DNA of 64,000 nucleotides from Bog-793 sp963761425 (GCA_963761425.1 CAVXGQ010000004.1:535730-599729), one strand, 5' to 3'. Counted from the stretch's first letter, positions 18,333 through 27,425 are shown. Numbers and translations are program-made. The notes: generated by a model not told the origin, from the letters alone.

Positions 18333-18751
18333 CTGAGGAGCCGACCTCCGGGCCGGGCCCGACCCCGGTCGAACTCCTCGCCGCGGCGCTCCGGGCCGAC
18401 GACGCCGACCTCGGTTCGTACGCGCGAATGTTATGGGGCGCCTTCGCAGAATCGCTGCCGGCCGGGATGCTCGAGGTGGTCCGCGAGCGCACGGTTGCTG
18501 ACCGTGTTGCCGGCAGGAGAGGCGAGATCCGGATGATCCGCGCCCACTTCGGCGCGGTGGTCCTGGAGCTCGCCGAGGGGCGTGCCGCGGCGGTCGGCAC
18601 GGTGGTGCGCCAGGTGCGCGGCGTGATCATCAGCCGCCGACAGGTCGACCTCGACGAGTGGAGGCGGTTGTTGGCGACCGAGCTCACCCGTTTCGCGGCC
18701 GAACACACCGCGGCGCGTCAAGCGCTGGCCCGCATCTTGAGCCGGGAGTGA
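18329..18751 (+). CDS. Hypothetical alpha-helical protein
   Basis: A 140-residue soluble, mostly helical protein rich in Ala, Arg and Glu, with no transmembrane segment or signal. Helices of about 20 residues at 14-40, 40-65, 66-95 and 100-135 would suit a small bundle. I do not recognise the family. It contains a TTA codon in its second helix (Met-Leu-Trp). Translation may be coupled to the preceding frame through GTGA. It converges on the Rpf-like gene with only two bases between them. Confidence 0.6.
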   Translation: MTEEPTSGPGPTPVELLAAALRADDADLGSYARMLWGAFAESLPAGMLEVVRERTVADRVAGRRGEIRMIRAHFGAVVLELAEGRAAAVGTVVRQVRGVIISRRQVDLDEWRRLLATELTRFAAEHTAARQALARILSRE

Positions 18752-18753
18752 CC

Positions 18754-19788
18754 CTAGAAGCCGAGCATCGCCGAGCAGGCGGGCCAGGGGCGCCAGCCGT
18801 CGCGCTGGTAGAGCAGGTAGGCGGCGGAGTCCTGCGTCGCCGGCGACGCGTCACTCGGCAGGCCGGTCTCGCCGAGCCCGAGCCAGGTCGGGAGCGAGAA
18901 CTGGTAGGCGCCGTAGTAGCCGTTCCCGGTGTCATCCTGGTAGTTCCCACTCGCCTCGCAGTTGCGCAGGGCGGCGAAATCCTGGTTGAGCGATCCGCCC
19001 GGGATCGGCGAGCTCCCGATGCCCTTCGTTCCCGCCAAGGACGGCGGACCCGTCTGGTTCCCGGCGGCGGACTTGGCGGCTGCCGCCTTCAGCGCGGCGG
19101 CCTGCTGGGCGGCCAGCTGGGCTGCGACAAGCGCGGCCAGCTGGCCCTGAACCGAGTCGTAGAGCTGTTGCTCGCGCTGCAGCGTGCCGAGGACGGCCGT
19201 GCGCGTGGTCGTCGTGCGGGCCAGGGCGAGCTTGGCGACGCTGGCGTCGTGCATCTCGGCGGCGAGCGAGACCTGCAGACGTGACTGTTCGCCCTCGTAG
19301 CTCGCGATCGTCGCGTTGAGCTTGCCCTCGGAGTAGCGGAGGTAGGTCTGCTCCACCTGCCCATTGTCGGGCTTTTCGATGAGCAAGCTCCCCAGGTCGG
19401 TCGTGGTGCCGGCGTCGACGTAGGCACCAATCGCCGCGGCGGTCATCGCGGCACGGTCGCGGACCAGCACGCTCGCGATCCGGCTCGCCACCCGGGAGGT
19501 GATCCTGGCGGCGGCGCTCGCCCGCTCATAGTCGGACCGGGCGGTGAGGTACTGCTCGCCCAGCGCGTTGAGCTCGTTTTCGTCCGCGGCCAGCCGGGCC
19601 GCGATGGCGCTCGCCTCGGCCTGGAGGCTCCCGGTCGTTCCGGTCCCGGCGGCGGCGGGCGCGGCGGCGGCGAGCAGGCCCACGAGGACCACGACCGCCG
19701 CGACGCGGGCCGCCCCGGTCCGTGTCGTCCCGCCGAACCGCCCTCGTCCGTGGCGGCCGCGGATCGCGCCCTCGGCAGCGTCAGGCAC
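18754..19788 (-). CDS. Secreted Rpf-like transglycosylase with coiled-coil N-terminus
   Basis: A 344-residue exported wall hydrolase. A twin-basic N-region and hydrophobic segment (about 28-48, ending AAAPAAAG) form a signal peptide. Residues about 52-225 form a long coiled coil. The C-terminus (about 270-344) is a resuscitation-promoting-factor/lysozyme-like transglycosylase domain with RNCEASGNY, in which Glu278 should be catalytic, followed by GYYGAYQFSLPTWLGLG. Its enzymatic role would be cleaving peptidoglycan glycan strands in growth or resuscitation. The coiled coil resembles that of the NlpC/P60 protein at 26187-27419. A leaderless promoter is likely. Confidence 0.87.
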   Translation of the reverse strand: MPDAAEGAIRGRHGRGRFGGTTRTGAARVAAVVVLVGLLAAAAPAAAGTGTTGSLQAEASAIAARLAADENELNALGEQYLTARSDYERASAAARITSRVASRIASVLVRDRAAMTAAAIGAYVDAGTTTDLGSLLIEKPDNGQVEQTYLRYSEGKLNATIASYEGEQSRLQVSLAAEMHDASVAKLALARTTTTRTAVLGTLQREQQLYDSVQGQLAALVAAQLAAQQAAALKAAAAKSAAGNQTGPPSLAGTKGIGSSPIPGGSLNQDFAALRNCEASGNYQDDTGNGYYGAYQFSLPTWLGLGETGLPSDASPATQDSAAYLLYQRDGWRPWPACSAMLGF

Positions 19789-19794
19789 AAAAAG

Positions 19795-19800
19795 ACGTTA
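19795..19800 (-). promoter_or_regulatory. -10 element of a likely leaderless promoter (Rpf-like gene)
   Basis: On the minus strand TAACGT lies exactly six bases before the GTG start at 19788, and no Shine-Dalgarno sequence is present. Confidence 0.45.
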
Positions 19801-19877
19801 GCCAAGGACCACTCCCGCCCGTGGGTCCGCGCCGCCTTCCCGGCCCGCCGGGAGAACCGGGCCGGTCGCCGCGCTTC

Positions 19878-19883
19878 TAAGCT
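19878..19883 (+). promoter_or_regulatory. -10 element of a likely leaderless promoter (DUF501-Ppx fusion)
   Basis: TAAGCT lies six bases before the ATG at 19890 and no ribosome-binding site is present. It sits back to back with the leaderless promoter of the Rpf-like gene. Confidence 0.45.
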
Positions 19884-19889
19884 GCGACG

Positions 19890-21800
19890 ATGGACACGAT
19901 GGCCGCCATCCTCGCGGTCGACCGGCCCCCCGGCGCGACCCCCGGCCGGCTGGGCGAACTCGTCGGGGCGGCCCGGGGAGCCGGTCCCGACGAGGTCGTG
20001 GTGGTGGTCGGCCCGGCGACGTCACTGCGCCACCTGCCCGAGGAGGCCACGGTGATCGTCGACCACGCCGGTGCGCCGAGCGAGGCGGCGGCACTTCGGG
20101 CCGTGGTCGATTACGCCCAGCGGTCGGGTGCCGGTGAGCTCGTCGTCGCGCTCGGCGCCGCGGTGGGCAACCTTCCCGCGGCCGACCCGGAGAGCTGGCG
20201 CCGGCTGCGGGAGGCGCCAGCGGGCGAGATCGTCGTCGGCACCGTCGGCGGCCAGCCGGCCGGCATGGTCCGACTAGCCGCGGCGGTCTGGCCACTGCTG
20301 CCCCTTGACGGTCGGGTGGAGAGGTGGCTCGCCGCCCAGGCCGGCCGGGTCGCCAGCTGTCCGCTCGAAGGCCCCGCCGGCGAGCCGACGCCTGCCGCCG
20401 GGCAGCCTCGCCGGGAAGGGGGGCGCGGCGAGGAAGCGTCCCCCGCTGATGTCGCCGCGGTGACGGCGTTGCTCGGCCGCCCGCCGGCCGGTGGTTTTGC
20501 GGTCGTGGTTCGGGGTCCGGCCGGCGGTCCGGTGGTCATCCGCAACGCCCCGTTCCTCTCCGACGGCACGCCGATGCCGACCATCTACTGGCTGGTCGGC
20601 CGCGTCGAGCGGGAGCTTGTCGGACGACTGGAGGCCGGCGGTGGTGTGCGGCGGGCCGAGGCGGCGGTCGGCGCCGCGCCCATCGCCGCGGCCCACGCCC
20701 GTTACGCGGCCGAGCGCGAGGCGATGATCCCCGCCGACCATCCCGGACCGCGTCCAACCGGAGGGGTCGGTGGCACGCGGACCGGGGTGAAGTGCCTCCA
20801 CGCCCATCTGGCGTGGTACCTGGCGGGCGGCGGCGACCCGGTGGGTCGCTGGGTGGCGCAGCAGCTCGCGCCAGGGCTGGCCGGCGCGGTGGCGGCCATC
20901 GACTGCGGGACCAACTCGACCCGTCTTCTCGTCCTGGCCGCGGACGGCACCACGCTCGAGCGGCAGATGGTCGTCACCCGGCTCGGCCAGGGCGTCGACC
21001 GCACCGGCGAGCTCGCGGTGACGGCCATCGAGCGCACGTTGGCGGTTCTCACCGAGTACCGCGGTTTTTTGGACGCGCACGGCGTGGTGCGCGTGCGGGC
21101 CACCGCGACCTCGGCGGCCCGGGACGCCTCGAACGCCGCGGACTTCTTCGAGGCCGCGACGGAGATCCTCGGGGTTAGGCCGGAGCTCTTGACGGGGGAG
21201 GAGGAGGGTCGTCTCGCCTACCAGGGTGCGACGGCCGAGCTCGACCGCCGCCAGGGCCCGTTCCTGGTCGTCGACCTCGGCGGGGGGTCGACCGAGCTCG
21301 TCGCCGGGCGGGCGACCGGCGACGGCGCCCCGGCGGTCGTCTCGCTCGACGTCGGCTGCGTGCGGGTGACGGAGCGGTTCCTGGTGAGCGACCCCCCGAC
21401 CGCGGCCGAGCTTTCCCGGGCCCGGGGTTTTGTCGGGCAGGTCGTCGAGGCGGCGGTGGCCCGCCGGCCCGAACTCGGCTTGCCCCGCCACCTGGTCGGG
21501 GTCGCCGGCACGATCTCCACGCTGGCCGCCCTCGAGCTCGGCCTCGACCACTACGACTCCGAGCGGGTCCACCTCGTCCGGATGTCCCGGGACTCGGTTG
21601 AGAACTGGCTCCTAGCGCTGTCGGGTGAGACCCTGGTCCAGCGCCGGGCCCGCAGTGCCATCGAGCCCGGACGCGCCGACGTGATCGTCGGCGGCGTCGC
21701 CGTCCTGGCCGAGGTGATGGCGCACCTCGGCCACGAGGAGCTGGTCCACTCGGAAAGGGACATCCTCGACGGGATCGCGGCCGAGTTGCGCGCGATCTGA
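19890..21800 (+). CDS. Three-domain fusion: degenerate MobA-like NTP-transferase, DUF501, Ppx/GppA phosphatase
   Basis: A 636-residue protein. Residues about 1-165 look like a MobA-like nucleotidyltransferase fold (AAILAVDRPPGATPGR, EVVVVVGPA, then GGQPAGMVRLAAAVWPLL) but lack the G-G-x-S-x-R-M-G nucleotide loop, so it is probably inactive. Residues about 186-326 match DUF501 (SDGTPMPTIYWLVGR, AHARYAAEREA, KCLHAHLAWYLAGG). Residues about 333-636 are an exopolyphosphatase/pppGpp phosphohydrolase with AAIDCGTNSTRLLV and VVDLGGGSTEL. DUF501 and ppx are normally separate neighbouring genes after eno, so the fusion keeps the usual linkage in one chain. The Ppx part should hydrolyse polyphosphate or pppGpp. 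Confidence 0.85.
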   Translation: MDTMAAILAVDRPPGATPGRLGELVGAARGAGPDEVVVVVGPATSLRHLPEEATVIVDHAGAPSEAAALRAVVDYAQRSGAGELVVALGAAVGNLPAADPESWRRLREAPAGEIVVGTVGGQPAGMVRLAAAVWPLLPLDGRVERWLAAQAGRVASCPLEGPAGEPTPAAGQPRREGGRGEEASPADVAAVTALLGRPPAGGFAVVVRGPAGGPVVIRNAPFLSDGTPMPTIYWLVGRVERELVGRLEAGGGVRRAEAAVGAAPIAAAHARYAAEREAMIPADHPGPRPTGGVGGTRTGVKCLHAHLAWYLAGGGDPVGRWVAQQLAPGLAGAVAAIDCGTNSTRLLVLAADGTTLERQMVVTRLGQGVDRTGELAVTAIERTLAVLTEYRGFLDAHGVVRVRATATSAARDASNAADFFEAATEILGVRPELLTGEEEGRLAYQGATAELDRRQGPFLVVDLGGGSTELVAGRATGDGAPAVVSLDVGCVRVTERFLVSDPPTAAELSRARGFVGQVVEAAVARRPELGLPRHLVGVAGTISTLAALELGLDHYDSERVHLVRMSRDSVENWLLALSGETLVQRRARSAIEPGRADVIVGGVAVLAEVMAHLGHEELVHSERDILDGIAAELRAI

Positions 21801-21808
21801 CGATCCGT

Positions 21809-23011
21809 TCAGGTCGGGGGCCGGGGCGCTCCGGGGTCTTCCCCGAGTACGAGGGCGGTCGTCCGGGAGACGAAGGCGTCGTTGTCGCCGTGCCGGGCCT
21901 GCGCGTAGGCGCGTCCCTGCGCGGCGAGCTTGGCGCCGATCCGATCGTTCAGCACCACCCGGACCGCGTCGAGCAGCTCGCCGACGTTCCGGTACCACAG
22001 CCCGCCGTTGGCCGCGGCGACGTGGGCCCGGGCGGCCGAGTCGTCCGGGACGATGACGGGCACCCCGAGCAGCATCGACTCGAGGGCGAGGGCGCCGACC
22101 GGGCCCGGGGGGCGGACGTCGATAGTGGCCCGCGCCCGGGCGATGAGCCGGGAGAAGTTCACGTGGCTCGGGTTGACCGGCAGCGCCGCGGCGTTGTAGG
22201 CGTCGCAGATGCGCCAGGTCTCGCCGTCGACCTCGGCCACCGAGAGGCCTTCGAGGATGGGCGGGAGTATCTCGGCGTTCACCGCCCGGGCAAGGCGGGG
22301 GCTTCCGGAGGGGAAGCGCCGGACGAGCAGGACATAGTCGCCGTAGGCGGCGACGCCGACCAGCGGATCGGCCATGGCGTGGCGGTTGACCCCGATCGCC
22401 AGCTCGACGGGGATGAAGTCGCGCTGGCGCTGGGGCGCCAGCGCCACCAGCGCGGGGTGCTCGCCGGGGTGGACGGTGCCGATGCGGTCGGCGTGATCGA
22501 CGAGCCGGGCGATCTCGGATGGCAGGGGCCGCCCGTCGCTGAGAAAGGGGATCGCGACCACCCGGGTCCGGCCAGTGTCGCCGGGCCTTCCCAAGGTCTC
22601 GAGGTCCCAGGGCTGGTGGAACCCGGCGATGACGATGGCGTCGGGGGCGATCGCCTCGAGGGATCCGATGACCTCGGTTGCCTCGCCCTCGTACCGGTCG
22701 AGGAGGTCCACCGCCGCCGCCGGGAGCCCGGATGGGCCGACGTGCCCGGCGAGGGCCTCGCGTAACAGGGCGCTGCGGCGGGGATTCGCACCTCGCACCG
22801 GGACCCGGTGGACCTCGAAGACACTGTCGGCGTAGGTGGCATGCCCGGCGGTTCCCAGCTGGACCACGGCGACGTCAGCCCGACAGGCGAGCGCCCCGGC
22901 GATGAGCCGTGTCGCGGTGACCGCTTCGTTCTGGGACTCACCCCAGTAGCGCGTGACGATGGCGACGACCGGGCGGGTCCGGGGACGTGGCGCATCCGGG
23001 GCGGCGGCCAC
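21809..23011 (-). CDS. GT4-like glycosyltransferase
   Basis: A 400-residue GT-B-fold glycosyltransferase. The N-terminal half begins VVAIVTRYWGESQNEA and the C-terminal donor-binding half includes GPVGALALESMLLGVPVIVPD, typical of family 4 (the E-x7-E region is partly visible). The sugar and acceptor are unknown. It is the last gene of a three-gene minus-strand operon with a helical protein and a double-domain GT2 enzyme. This suggests assembly of a surface glycan or glycoprotein, perhaps wall or pilus decoration. Confidence 0.8.
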   Translation of the reverse strand: MAAAPDAPRPRTRPVVAIVTRYWGESQNEAVTATRLIAGALACRADVAVVQLGTAGHATYADSVFEVHRVPVRGANPRRSALLREALAGHVGPSGLPAAAVDLLDRYEGEATEVIGSLEAIAPDAIVIAGFHQPWDLETLGRPGDTGRTRVVAIPFLSDGRPLPSEIARLVDHADRIGTVHPGEHPALVALAPQRQRDFIPVELAIGVNRHAMADPLVGVAAYGDYVLLVRRFPSGSPRLARAVNAEILPPILEGLSVAEVDGETWRICDAYNAAALPVNPSHVNFSRLIARARATIDVRPPGPVGALALESMLLGVPVIVPDDSAARAHVAAANGGLWYRNVGELLDAVRVVLNDRIGAKLAAQGRAYAQARHGDNDAFVSRTTALVLGEDPGAPRPPT

Positions 23012-23017
23012 CTCGGG

Positions 23018-23494
23018 TCAGCGGTGGTTGTCGGCCGCGTCGAGCCGGTGCTCTAGGTGGCGGGCGAGGTCGATGAGGTCCTGCCGGACCGCTCCGAGCA
23101 GCGCCCGTTGGTCGGCGTAGCTGATGTTGTCGACCCGGTAGGCGATGGCGTCGATCGCCCGGGCGAGATTGGAGCGGAACGCCTGTTCCTCGGCGTAGTA
23201 GTGGCTCATCGCGCCGTTGACGATCCGGCTGAGCACGCGCTGCACGATCGCCTTCGGTCCCCAGCCGATCCCTTTGCACATGCGGGAGTTCGCCATATCC
23301 CAGTGATGATGGAGATAGTGGAGGCTCTCCAGGAGGTGGATCGGCTCGCGGCCGTCGTCCACCACGAGGTCCTCGTAGGTGGCCCGTGGCACCCAGGTGC
23401 GCGGGTACTCGTTGCGGCCTTCGGCCACGAGTGACCTCAGCTGTTCGACGATGGATCCGGCGTCGAGAGCGTCGTCGTGAGAAAGTTCGTCCAT
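23018..23494 (-). CDS. Helical protein associated with glycosyltransferases
   Basis: A 158-residue soluble, all-helical protein. It has a His/Tyr-rich core (LLESLHYLHHHWDMAN, VNGAMSHYYAEEQAFRSN) followed by heptad-like helices (IDAIAYRVDNISYADQ). I do not recognise a named family. The start at 23494 is set by a perfect AGGAGG eight bases upstream, and its first 58 bases overlap the end of the GT2 gene. Tight packing between two glycosyltransferases suggests a partner or scaffold in the same glycan pathway. Confidence 0.7.
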   Translation of the reverse strand: MDELSHDDALDAGSIVEQLRSLVAEGRNEYPRTWVPRATYEDLVVDDGREPIHLLESLHYLHHHWDMANSRMCKGIGWGPKAIVQRVLSRIVNGAMSHYYAEEQAFRSNLARAIDAIAYRVDNISYADQRALLGAVRQDLIDLARHLEHRLDAADNHR

Positions 23495-25389
23495 CGTTCG
23501 TCCTCCTGTACCGTCGAGATCGGGCACCAGTCTCGCCACTTGCTGAGCAGAGTGTTGTAGTAGGGATCACCGGCCGCGAGCGTCGTTCCCCAGCGGTCGA
23601 GGATCCGGCGGTGGGCCGCGGCGTCCTCGGTGTGCCCCCGGGAACGGGACTCGTGGTGCACGAGCTCGGTGAGCGGGGTGTACACGACCAGGTATCCGGC
23701 CGCGCGCAACTTCAGGCAGAAGTCGACGTCGTTGAACGCGACCGAGAGCCTTTCATCGAACCCGCCGACTGATTCATACACCTCGCGCCGGGTCATCATG
23801 CAGGCGCCGGTGACCGCGGAGCAGTCCCGGGTCTGAACCGCCATGGCCCCGTAGCCGGGACGATCGTCGGGCAGTCCCCGCAGTACATGGCCGGCCAGCC
23901 CGCCGAGGCCGAAGACCACCCCCCCGTGCTGGAGGGACCCGTCTGGGTAGACGAGACGCGCCCCTACCGCCCCGACCTCGGGGCGGAGCGCGTGGCCGAC
24001 GAGGGCGTCGAGCCAGCGTGGCCGGCGGGCTTCGATGTCGTTGTTCATGAAAACGAGGAGCTCGCCGTCGCAGGCCCGGACCGCGGCGTTGTTGATCGCC
24101 GACCAGTTGAAGGAGCCCGGCGCGTCGACCAGGCGCACGTTCGGCTCGGTGAGCAGCCTCTCGACCAGGGCCTTGGTCTCGGGTAGCTCGCTTTCGTTGT
24201 CGACCAGGACGAGCTCGAAACGGTCGTAGCCGGGCTCGGAGCGGATCGAGGTCACGCAGGTCGACAGCAGTGACGGCTCGTCCCGGAACGGGATGATGAT
24301 GCTGACGAGCGGGCGTCGGTCGATGGCCCACCGCACGTTGAAGCTGCCCTCCAGCGCGCTCGTCTCGATCGCGGCCTCGCGACCCCGGCGGGCGAGCGCT
24401 TCGACGATGACTCGCCGCCTCGGGTGGTCGGCCGCGTCCGGCTCGCCAGATCGGGAGGCGGCCGGCTGCCGACGGTGGTAGGCGACACCCGGCACGTGTA
24501 CGATCCCCCGCGCCCGCTCGGTCGCCCGCAGCACGAGGTCGTAGTGCGAAGCGCTGTCGAACCCCGCTCGCAATCCACCGAGGTCGACCACCAGGGCACG
24601 TCGGAGCGCCACCAGCTGGCCGAGGTAGTCGCAGCCGAGGAACAGGTCCGGCGACCAGGCGGGCTTGAGCCGCGGCGCGAACCGCTCGCCAGCCGGGTCG
24701 ATCCGATCTTCGTCGGTGTAGACGACGTCGGCCTCCGGCGATTGCGCCGCCGCTTCGGCGACGGTTTCGAGAGCCTCGGGCGCCAGTTCGTCGCTCGCCC
24801 CGACCAAGACGACGAACTCGCCCTGGGCCGCGGCGATCACCCCGTTGATGGTGTCCGTCAACTCCCCGGCCGCGGCCTCAACCGCCCGGGCGCGTCGGTC
24901 GGCCCGTCGCAGCGAGCCGAGGACCTCCGACGTCGCCGGGTCCGCGCCGACCCGGACCACGACGAGCTCCCAGCGGGCGAAGGACTGGGCCAGGACCGAC
25001 CCGATGCAGCGTTCCACGAACTCGGTCGGCGTGTCGGCCGCACCAATTACGACGGTGAAGGTGGGCACGCCCCTCCAGGGTCGTCTCGTCGCCGCGGTAC
25101 GGCCGAACTCGCTCCCCGGCGGTCCGACCCCGGTCGGCTCGCCGCGCTGGGCGAGCCACCGGTGATAGGCGCGGCGGTCCTCGGCGGCATCGAGGGGGTA
25201 ACCGCCCTCGGGCCGAGCGGCAAGCTCCTCGGCGTCGGGATCGTCCCGGTCGCGTCCCCGCCAGTGGTCGTAGGTTCGGGTCGGCCCGGTGGTCTCCAGG
25301 GTGTCGAGTTCACGTGCCGCCCGGTCGAGCGCCGCAACGAGGCGGGCGACCTCGCCCGCGCTGTCACGGAGGTGATGCTGGCTCGTCAT
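23437..25389 (-). CDS. Tandem-domain GT2 glycosyltransferase
   Basis: A 650-residue enzyme with two family-2 glycosyltransferase domains. The first (about 108-330) includes FTVVIGAADTPTEFVERC and VVYTDEDRID. The second (about 335-600) includes VSIIIPFRDEPSLL, the metal-binding VFMNNDIEA and GACMMTRREVYESVGGFDE, then FNDVDFCLKLR. Such double enzymes extend O-antigen-like or rhamnan-type polymers or glycosylate proteins. The start at Met 25389 was chosen because the upstream extension is low-complexity. It is the first gene of the operon and overlaps the next by 58 bases. Confidence 0.87.
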   Translation of the reverse strand: MTSQHHLRDSAGEVARLVAALDRAARELDTLETTGPTRTYDHWRGRDRDDPDAEELAARPEGGYPLDAAEDRRAYHRWLAQRGEPTGVGPPGSEFGRTAATRRPWRGVPTFTVVIGAADTPTEFVERCIGSVLAQSFARWELVVVRVGADPATSEVLGSLRRADRRARAVEAAAGELTDTINGVIAAAQGEFVVLVGASDELAPEALETVAEAAAQSPEADVVYTDEDRIDPAGERFAPRLKPAWSPDLFLGCDYLGQLVALRRALVVDLGGLRAGFDSASHYDLVLRATERARGIVHVPGVAYHRRQPAASRSGEPDAADHPRRRVIVEALARRGREAAIETSALEGSFNVRWAIDRRPLVSIIIPFRDEPSLLSTCVTSIRSEPGYDRFELVLVDNESELPETKALVERLLTEPNVRLVDAPGSFNWSAINNAAVRACDGELLVFMNNDIEARRPRWLDALVGHALRPEVGAVGARLVYPDGSLQHGGVVFGLGGLAGHVLRGLPDDRPGYGAMAVQTRDCSAVTGACMMTRREVYESVGGFDERLSVAFNDVDFCLKLRAAGYLVVYTPLTELVHHESRSRGHTEDAAAHRRILDRWGTTLAAGDPYYNTLLSKWRDWCPISTVQEDERWTNFLTTTLSTPDPSSNS

Positions 25390-25529
25390 CGCGGCTCTGC
25401 CGGATCGGTCGTCGCGCCCACCGCGACGACCCGGCGTCCGGTGAGTGTAGGTGGTGAGGGGCGCCGGGGGATCTGGCAGCATGGGGCGGTGGTCGACTGC
25501 TTGCCGGGCGGGGTCGGGATGATCCCGTC

Positions 25530-26174
25530 GTGGCGCGAAGGCGCGCGGTGGCCGAGCTGACAACCCGCGATCTCGGCCAGGAGTTGTCCGGTCGGCGTGT
25601 GACCCTGCGCCCCTTGCGGGTGGGGGACTACCGCGCCTGGCTCGAGGTGAGGACGCGGGCCCGCGAATGGCTCGTGCACTGGGAGCCGCGTCGGGCCGGG
25701 GGGCCGTACCTCGCCGAGGACCGCGCCTCGTTCGCAGCGCGTTGTTCGATGCGCGAACGCGAACGCCAGCTCGGTACCGCCTACAGCTTCGGGATCTTCG
25801 TGAAGGGGGCCTTCGTCGGCGAGATCAACCTGTCGTCGATCCAGCGCGGCGCCTCCCAGGGTGCCTACCTCGGTTACTGGGTCGACGAGGCGCACGCTGG
25901 CCGAGGTTACGTGCCGGAGTCGTGTGTTGTCGTGTTCGGCTTCGCTTTCGATGAGCTGAATTTGCACCGCGTCCAGGTGGCGATCATCCCGCGTAACTGG
26001 CCGAGCCGACGGGTGGCCGAGAAGCTCGGACTCGTCGAGGAGGGTCTCGCCCGGGGTTACCTGGAGATCGACGGAGCCTGGGAGGACCACGTCCGCTACG
26101 CGATCAGCGCCGAGGACTGGGCGGAACGCCGCGAGGCCTATCTCGACGACTGGATCCGACCGAATGGCGCCTGA
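25530..26174 (+). CDS. GNAT acetyltransferase, RimJ/RimL type
   Basis: A 214-residue N-acetyltransferase. The fold elements run in order: VTLRPLRVGDYRAWLEVR at the N-terminus, IFVKGAFVGEINLSSI, the acetyl-CoA loop in YWVDEAHAGRGYVPES, and the LNLHRVQVAIIPRNWPSRRVAEKLG segment typical of the RimJ/RimL group. These acetylate protein N-termini (ribosomal proteins in the founders) or small amines. GTG 25530 and GTG 25548 are both possible; neither has a strong ribosome-binding site. It converges with the NlpC/P60 gene. Confidence 0.85.
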   Translation: MARRRAVAELTTRDLGQELSGRRVTLRPLRVGDYRAWLEVRTRAREWLVHWEPRRAGGPYLAEDRASFAARCSMRERERQLGTAYSFGIFVKGAFVGEINLSSIQRGASQGAYLGYWVDEAHAGRGYVPESCVVVFGFAFDELNLHRVQVAIIPRNWPSRRVAEKLGLVEEGLARGYLEIDGAWEDHVRYAISAEDWAERREAYLDDWIRPNGA

Positions 26175-26186
26175 GCCGCCCGCCGG

Positions 26187-27419
26187 TCAGGGTCGACCGG
26201 CCCCGACGAAGCCGAAGTAGTACATCGGCGAGTACGAGACGGTCTCACCGGTCTCGGGCGCCTGGATGATCGTCTCGGTGCCGTAGGGGCCCGAACCGAC
26301 GTACATCGCGACGTGGGTGATGGGATCGGGGCCATCGTCGGGGAACGAGTAGAACAGCAGATCGCCGGGTTCGATCGCCGACAGGGGGATGTGCTGGGTC
26401 TCCTGGTACTGGTACCAGGCGGAATGGGTCAGGCTGACGCCCGCCGCCGCCCAGGCGACCATGGTGAGCCCGGAACAGTCGAACCCCGACGGACCGGCCC
26501 CACCCCAGACGTAGGGCACGCCGAGGTACCCCAGCGCGGTCTCGACGGCACGGTTTCCCGCCGCGGTGGATCCCGCCGGGACGAGCGCCGGGTAGCCGGC
26601 CTCGCTCGCCAGTGCCGCTTGGGCTTGCGCCGCTTCGGCCGCCGCGGGATCACTCCCGGCCAGGGCGCTCGCCAGCTCGAACTCGGCCGCGGCACTGGAG
26701 GCGTCCTGGTTGCGGGCCTTGGCGGCCGTGGCCGCCCGGGCCGCCGCGGCTTTGGCCGCGGCCTCGGCCGCGGCCTGCTCGGCGATCAGCGTGGCGAGTT
26801 GTCCTTTGACCCGACTGAGGGCCGCGGCGGTCTGCTGCTCGGCGGCCACCGCCTGGGAGCGCGCCGCGGCGGCGGTGAGCGCCGCGTCGTGGGCGTCGGC
26901 GACCTCGGTGCGTTCCGCGGCTTCGTGGGCGACCAGGCGAGCCTTCGCGGCGTCGAGACGGATCACGGCGGCGTGGAGCGAACGCGTGGCCACCTCGGCG
27001 TAGGTGGTGAGCGATTCGGCGTTGGCGAGCGAGGAGGTGAACAATCCGGCGTACTCAGCCGAGGCGCTGTTGTCCTCGATGTAGGCCTCGACGGCGGCTT
27101 TCTGGACCCTGAGCTTTCCAGCCTCGATGGCGCGGTTGTCGTGGCGGATCTCGCGGCGCAGCTCCTTTAAGCGTCCCTGGGCCAGCCCGATGAGGACGTT
27201 GGCCTGGTCGTAGCGCTCGCCGGCCGTCTGCTCCTTCTCGTTGTCGGTGGCGATGAGCTGGGAGAGCTGGGCCGCCTGGGACCGTGCCGCCTGGATCTGG
27301 GCGTTGGTCGGGCCCCCCGGGGCGCCCGGGGCGGCAGAAGCCGGACCGGCGCAAACTCCCACCAGGACGAATGCGCCCAGCAGGGACGCGATTGCCCCCC
27401 TGAACCTCACCGATAACAC
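26187..27419 (-). CDS. NlpC/P60 peptidoglycan endopeptidase with coiled-coil N-terminus
   Basis: A 410-residue exported wall hydrolase. A signal peptide (about 1-30, ending GPASAAP) leads into long coiled coils (about 38-240) and a C-terminal NlpC/P60 cysteine peptidase (about 290-410). The catalytic Cys is in GFDCSGL (Cys315) and the His in ITHVAMYVG. It should cleave stem-peptide bonds, as RipA/RipC-type enzymes do at division. The coiled coil would hold it at the membrane or a regulator. The second codon is the rare TTA. A full -35/-10 promoter with leaderless spacing precedes it. Confidence 0.9.
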   Translation of the reverse strand: MLSVRFRGAIASLLGAFVLVGVCAGPASAAPGAPGGPTNAQIQAARSQAAQLSQLIATDNEKEQTAGERYDQANVLIGLAQGRLKELRREIRHDNRAIEAGKLRVQKAAVEAYIEDNSASAEYAGLFTSSLANAESLTTYAEVATRSLHAAVIRLDAAKARLVAHEAAERTEVADAHDAALTAAAARSQAVAAEQQTAAALSRVKGQLATLIAEQAAAEAAAKAAAARAATAAKARNQDASSAAAEFELASALAGSDPAAAEAAQAQAALASEAGYPALVPAGSTAAGNRAVETALGYLGVPYVWGGAGPSGFDCSGLTMVAWAAAGVSLTHSAWYQYQETQHIPLSAIEPGDLLFYSFPDDGPDPITHVAMYVGSGPYGTETIIQAPETGETVSYSPMYYFGFVGAGRP

Positions 27420-27425
27420 CCATTA

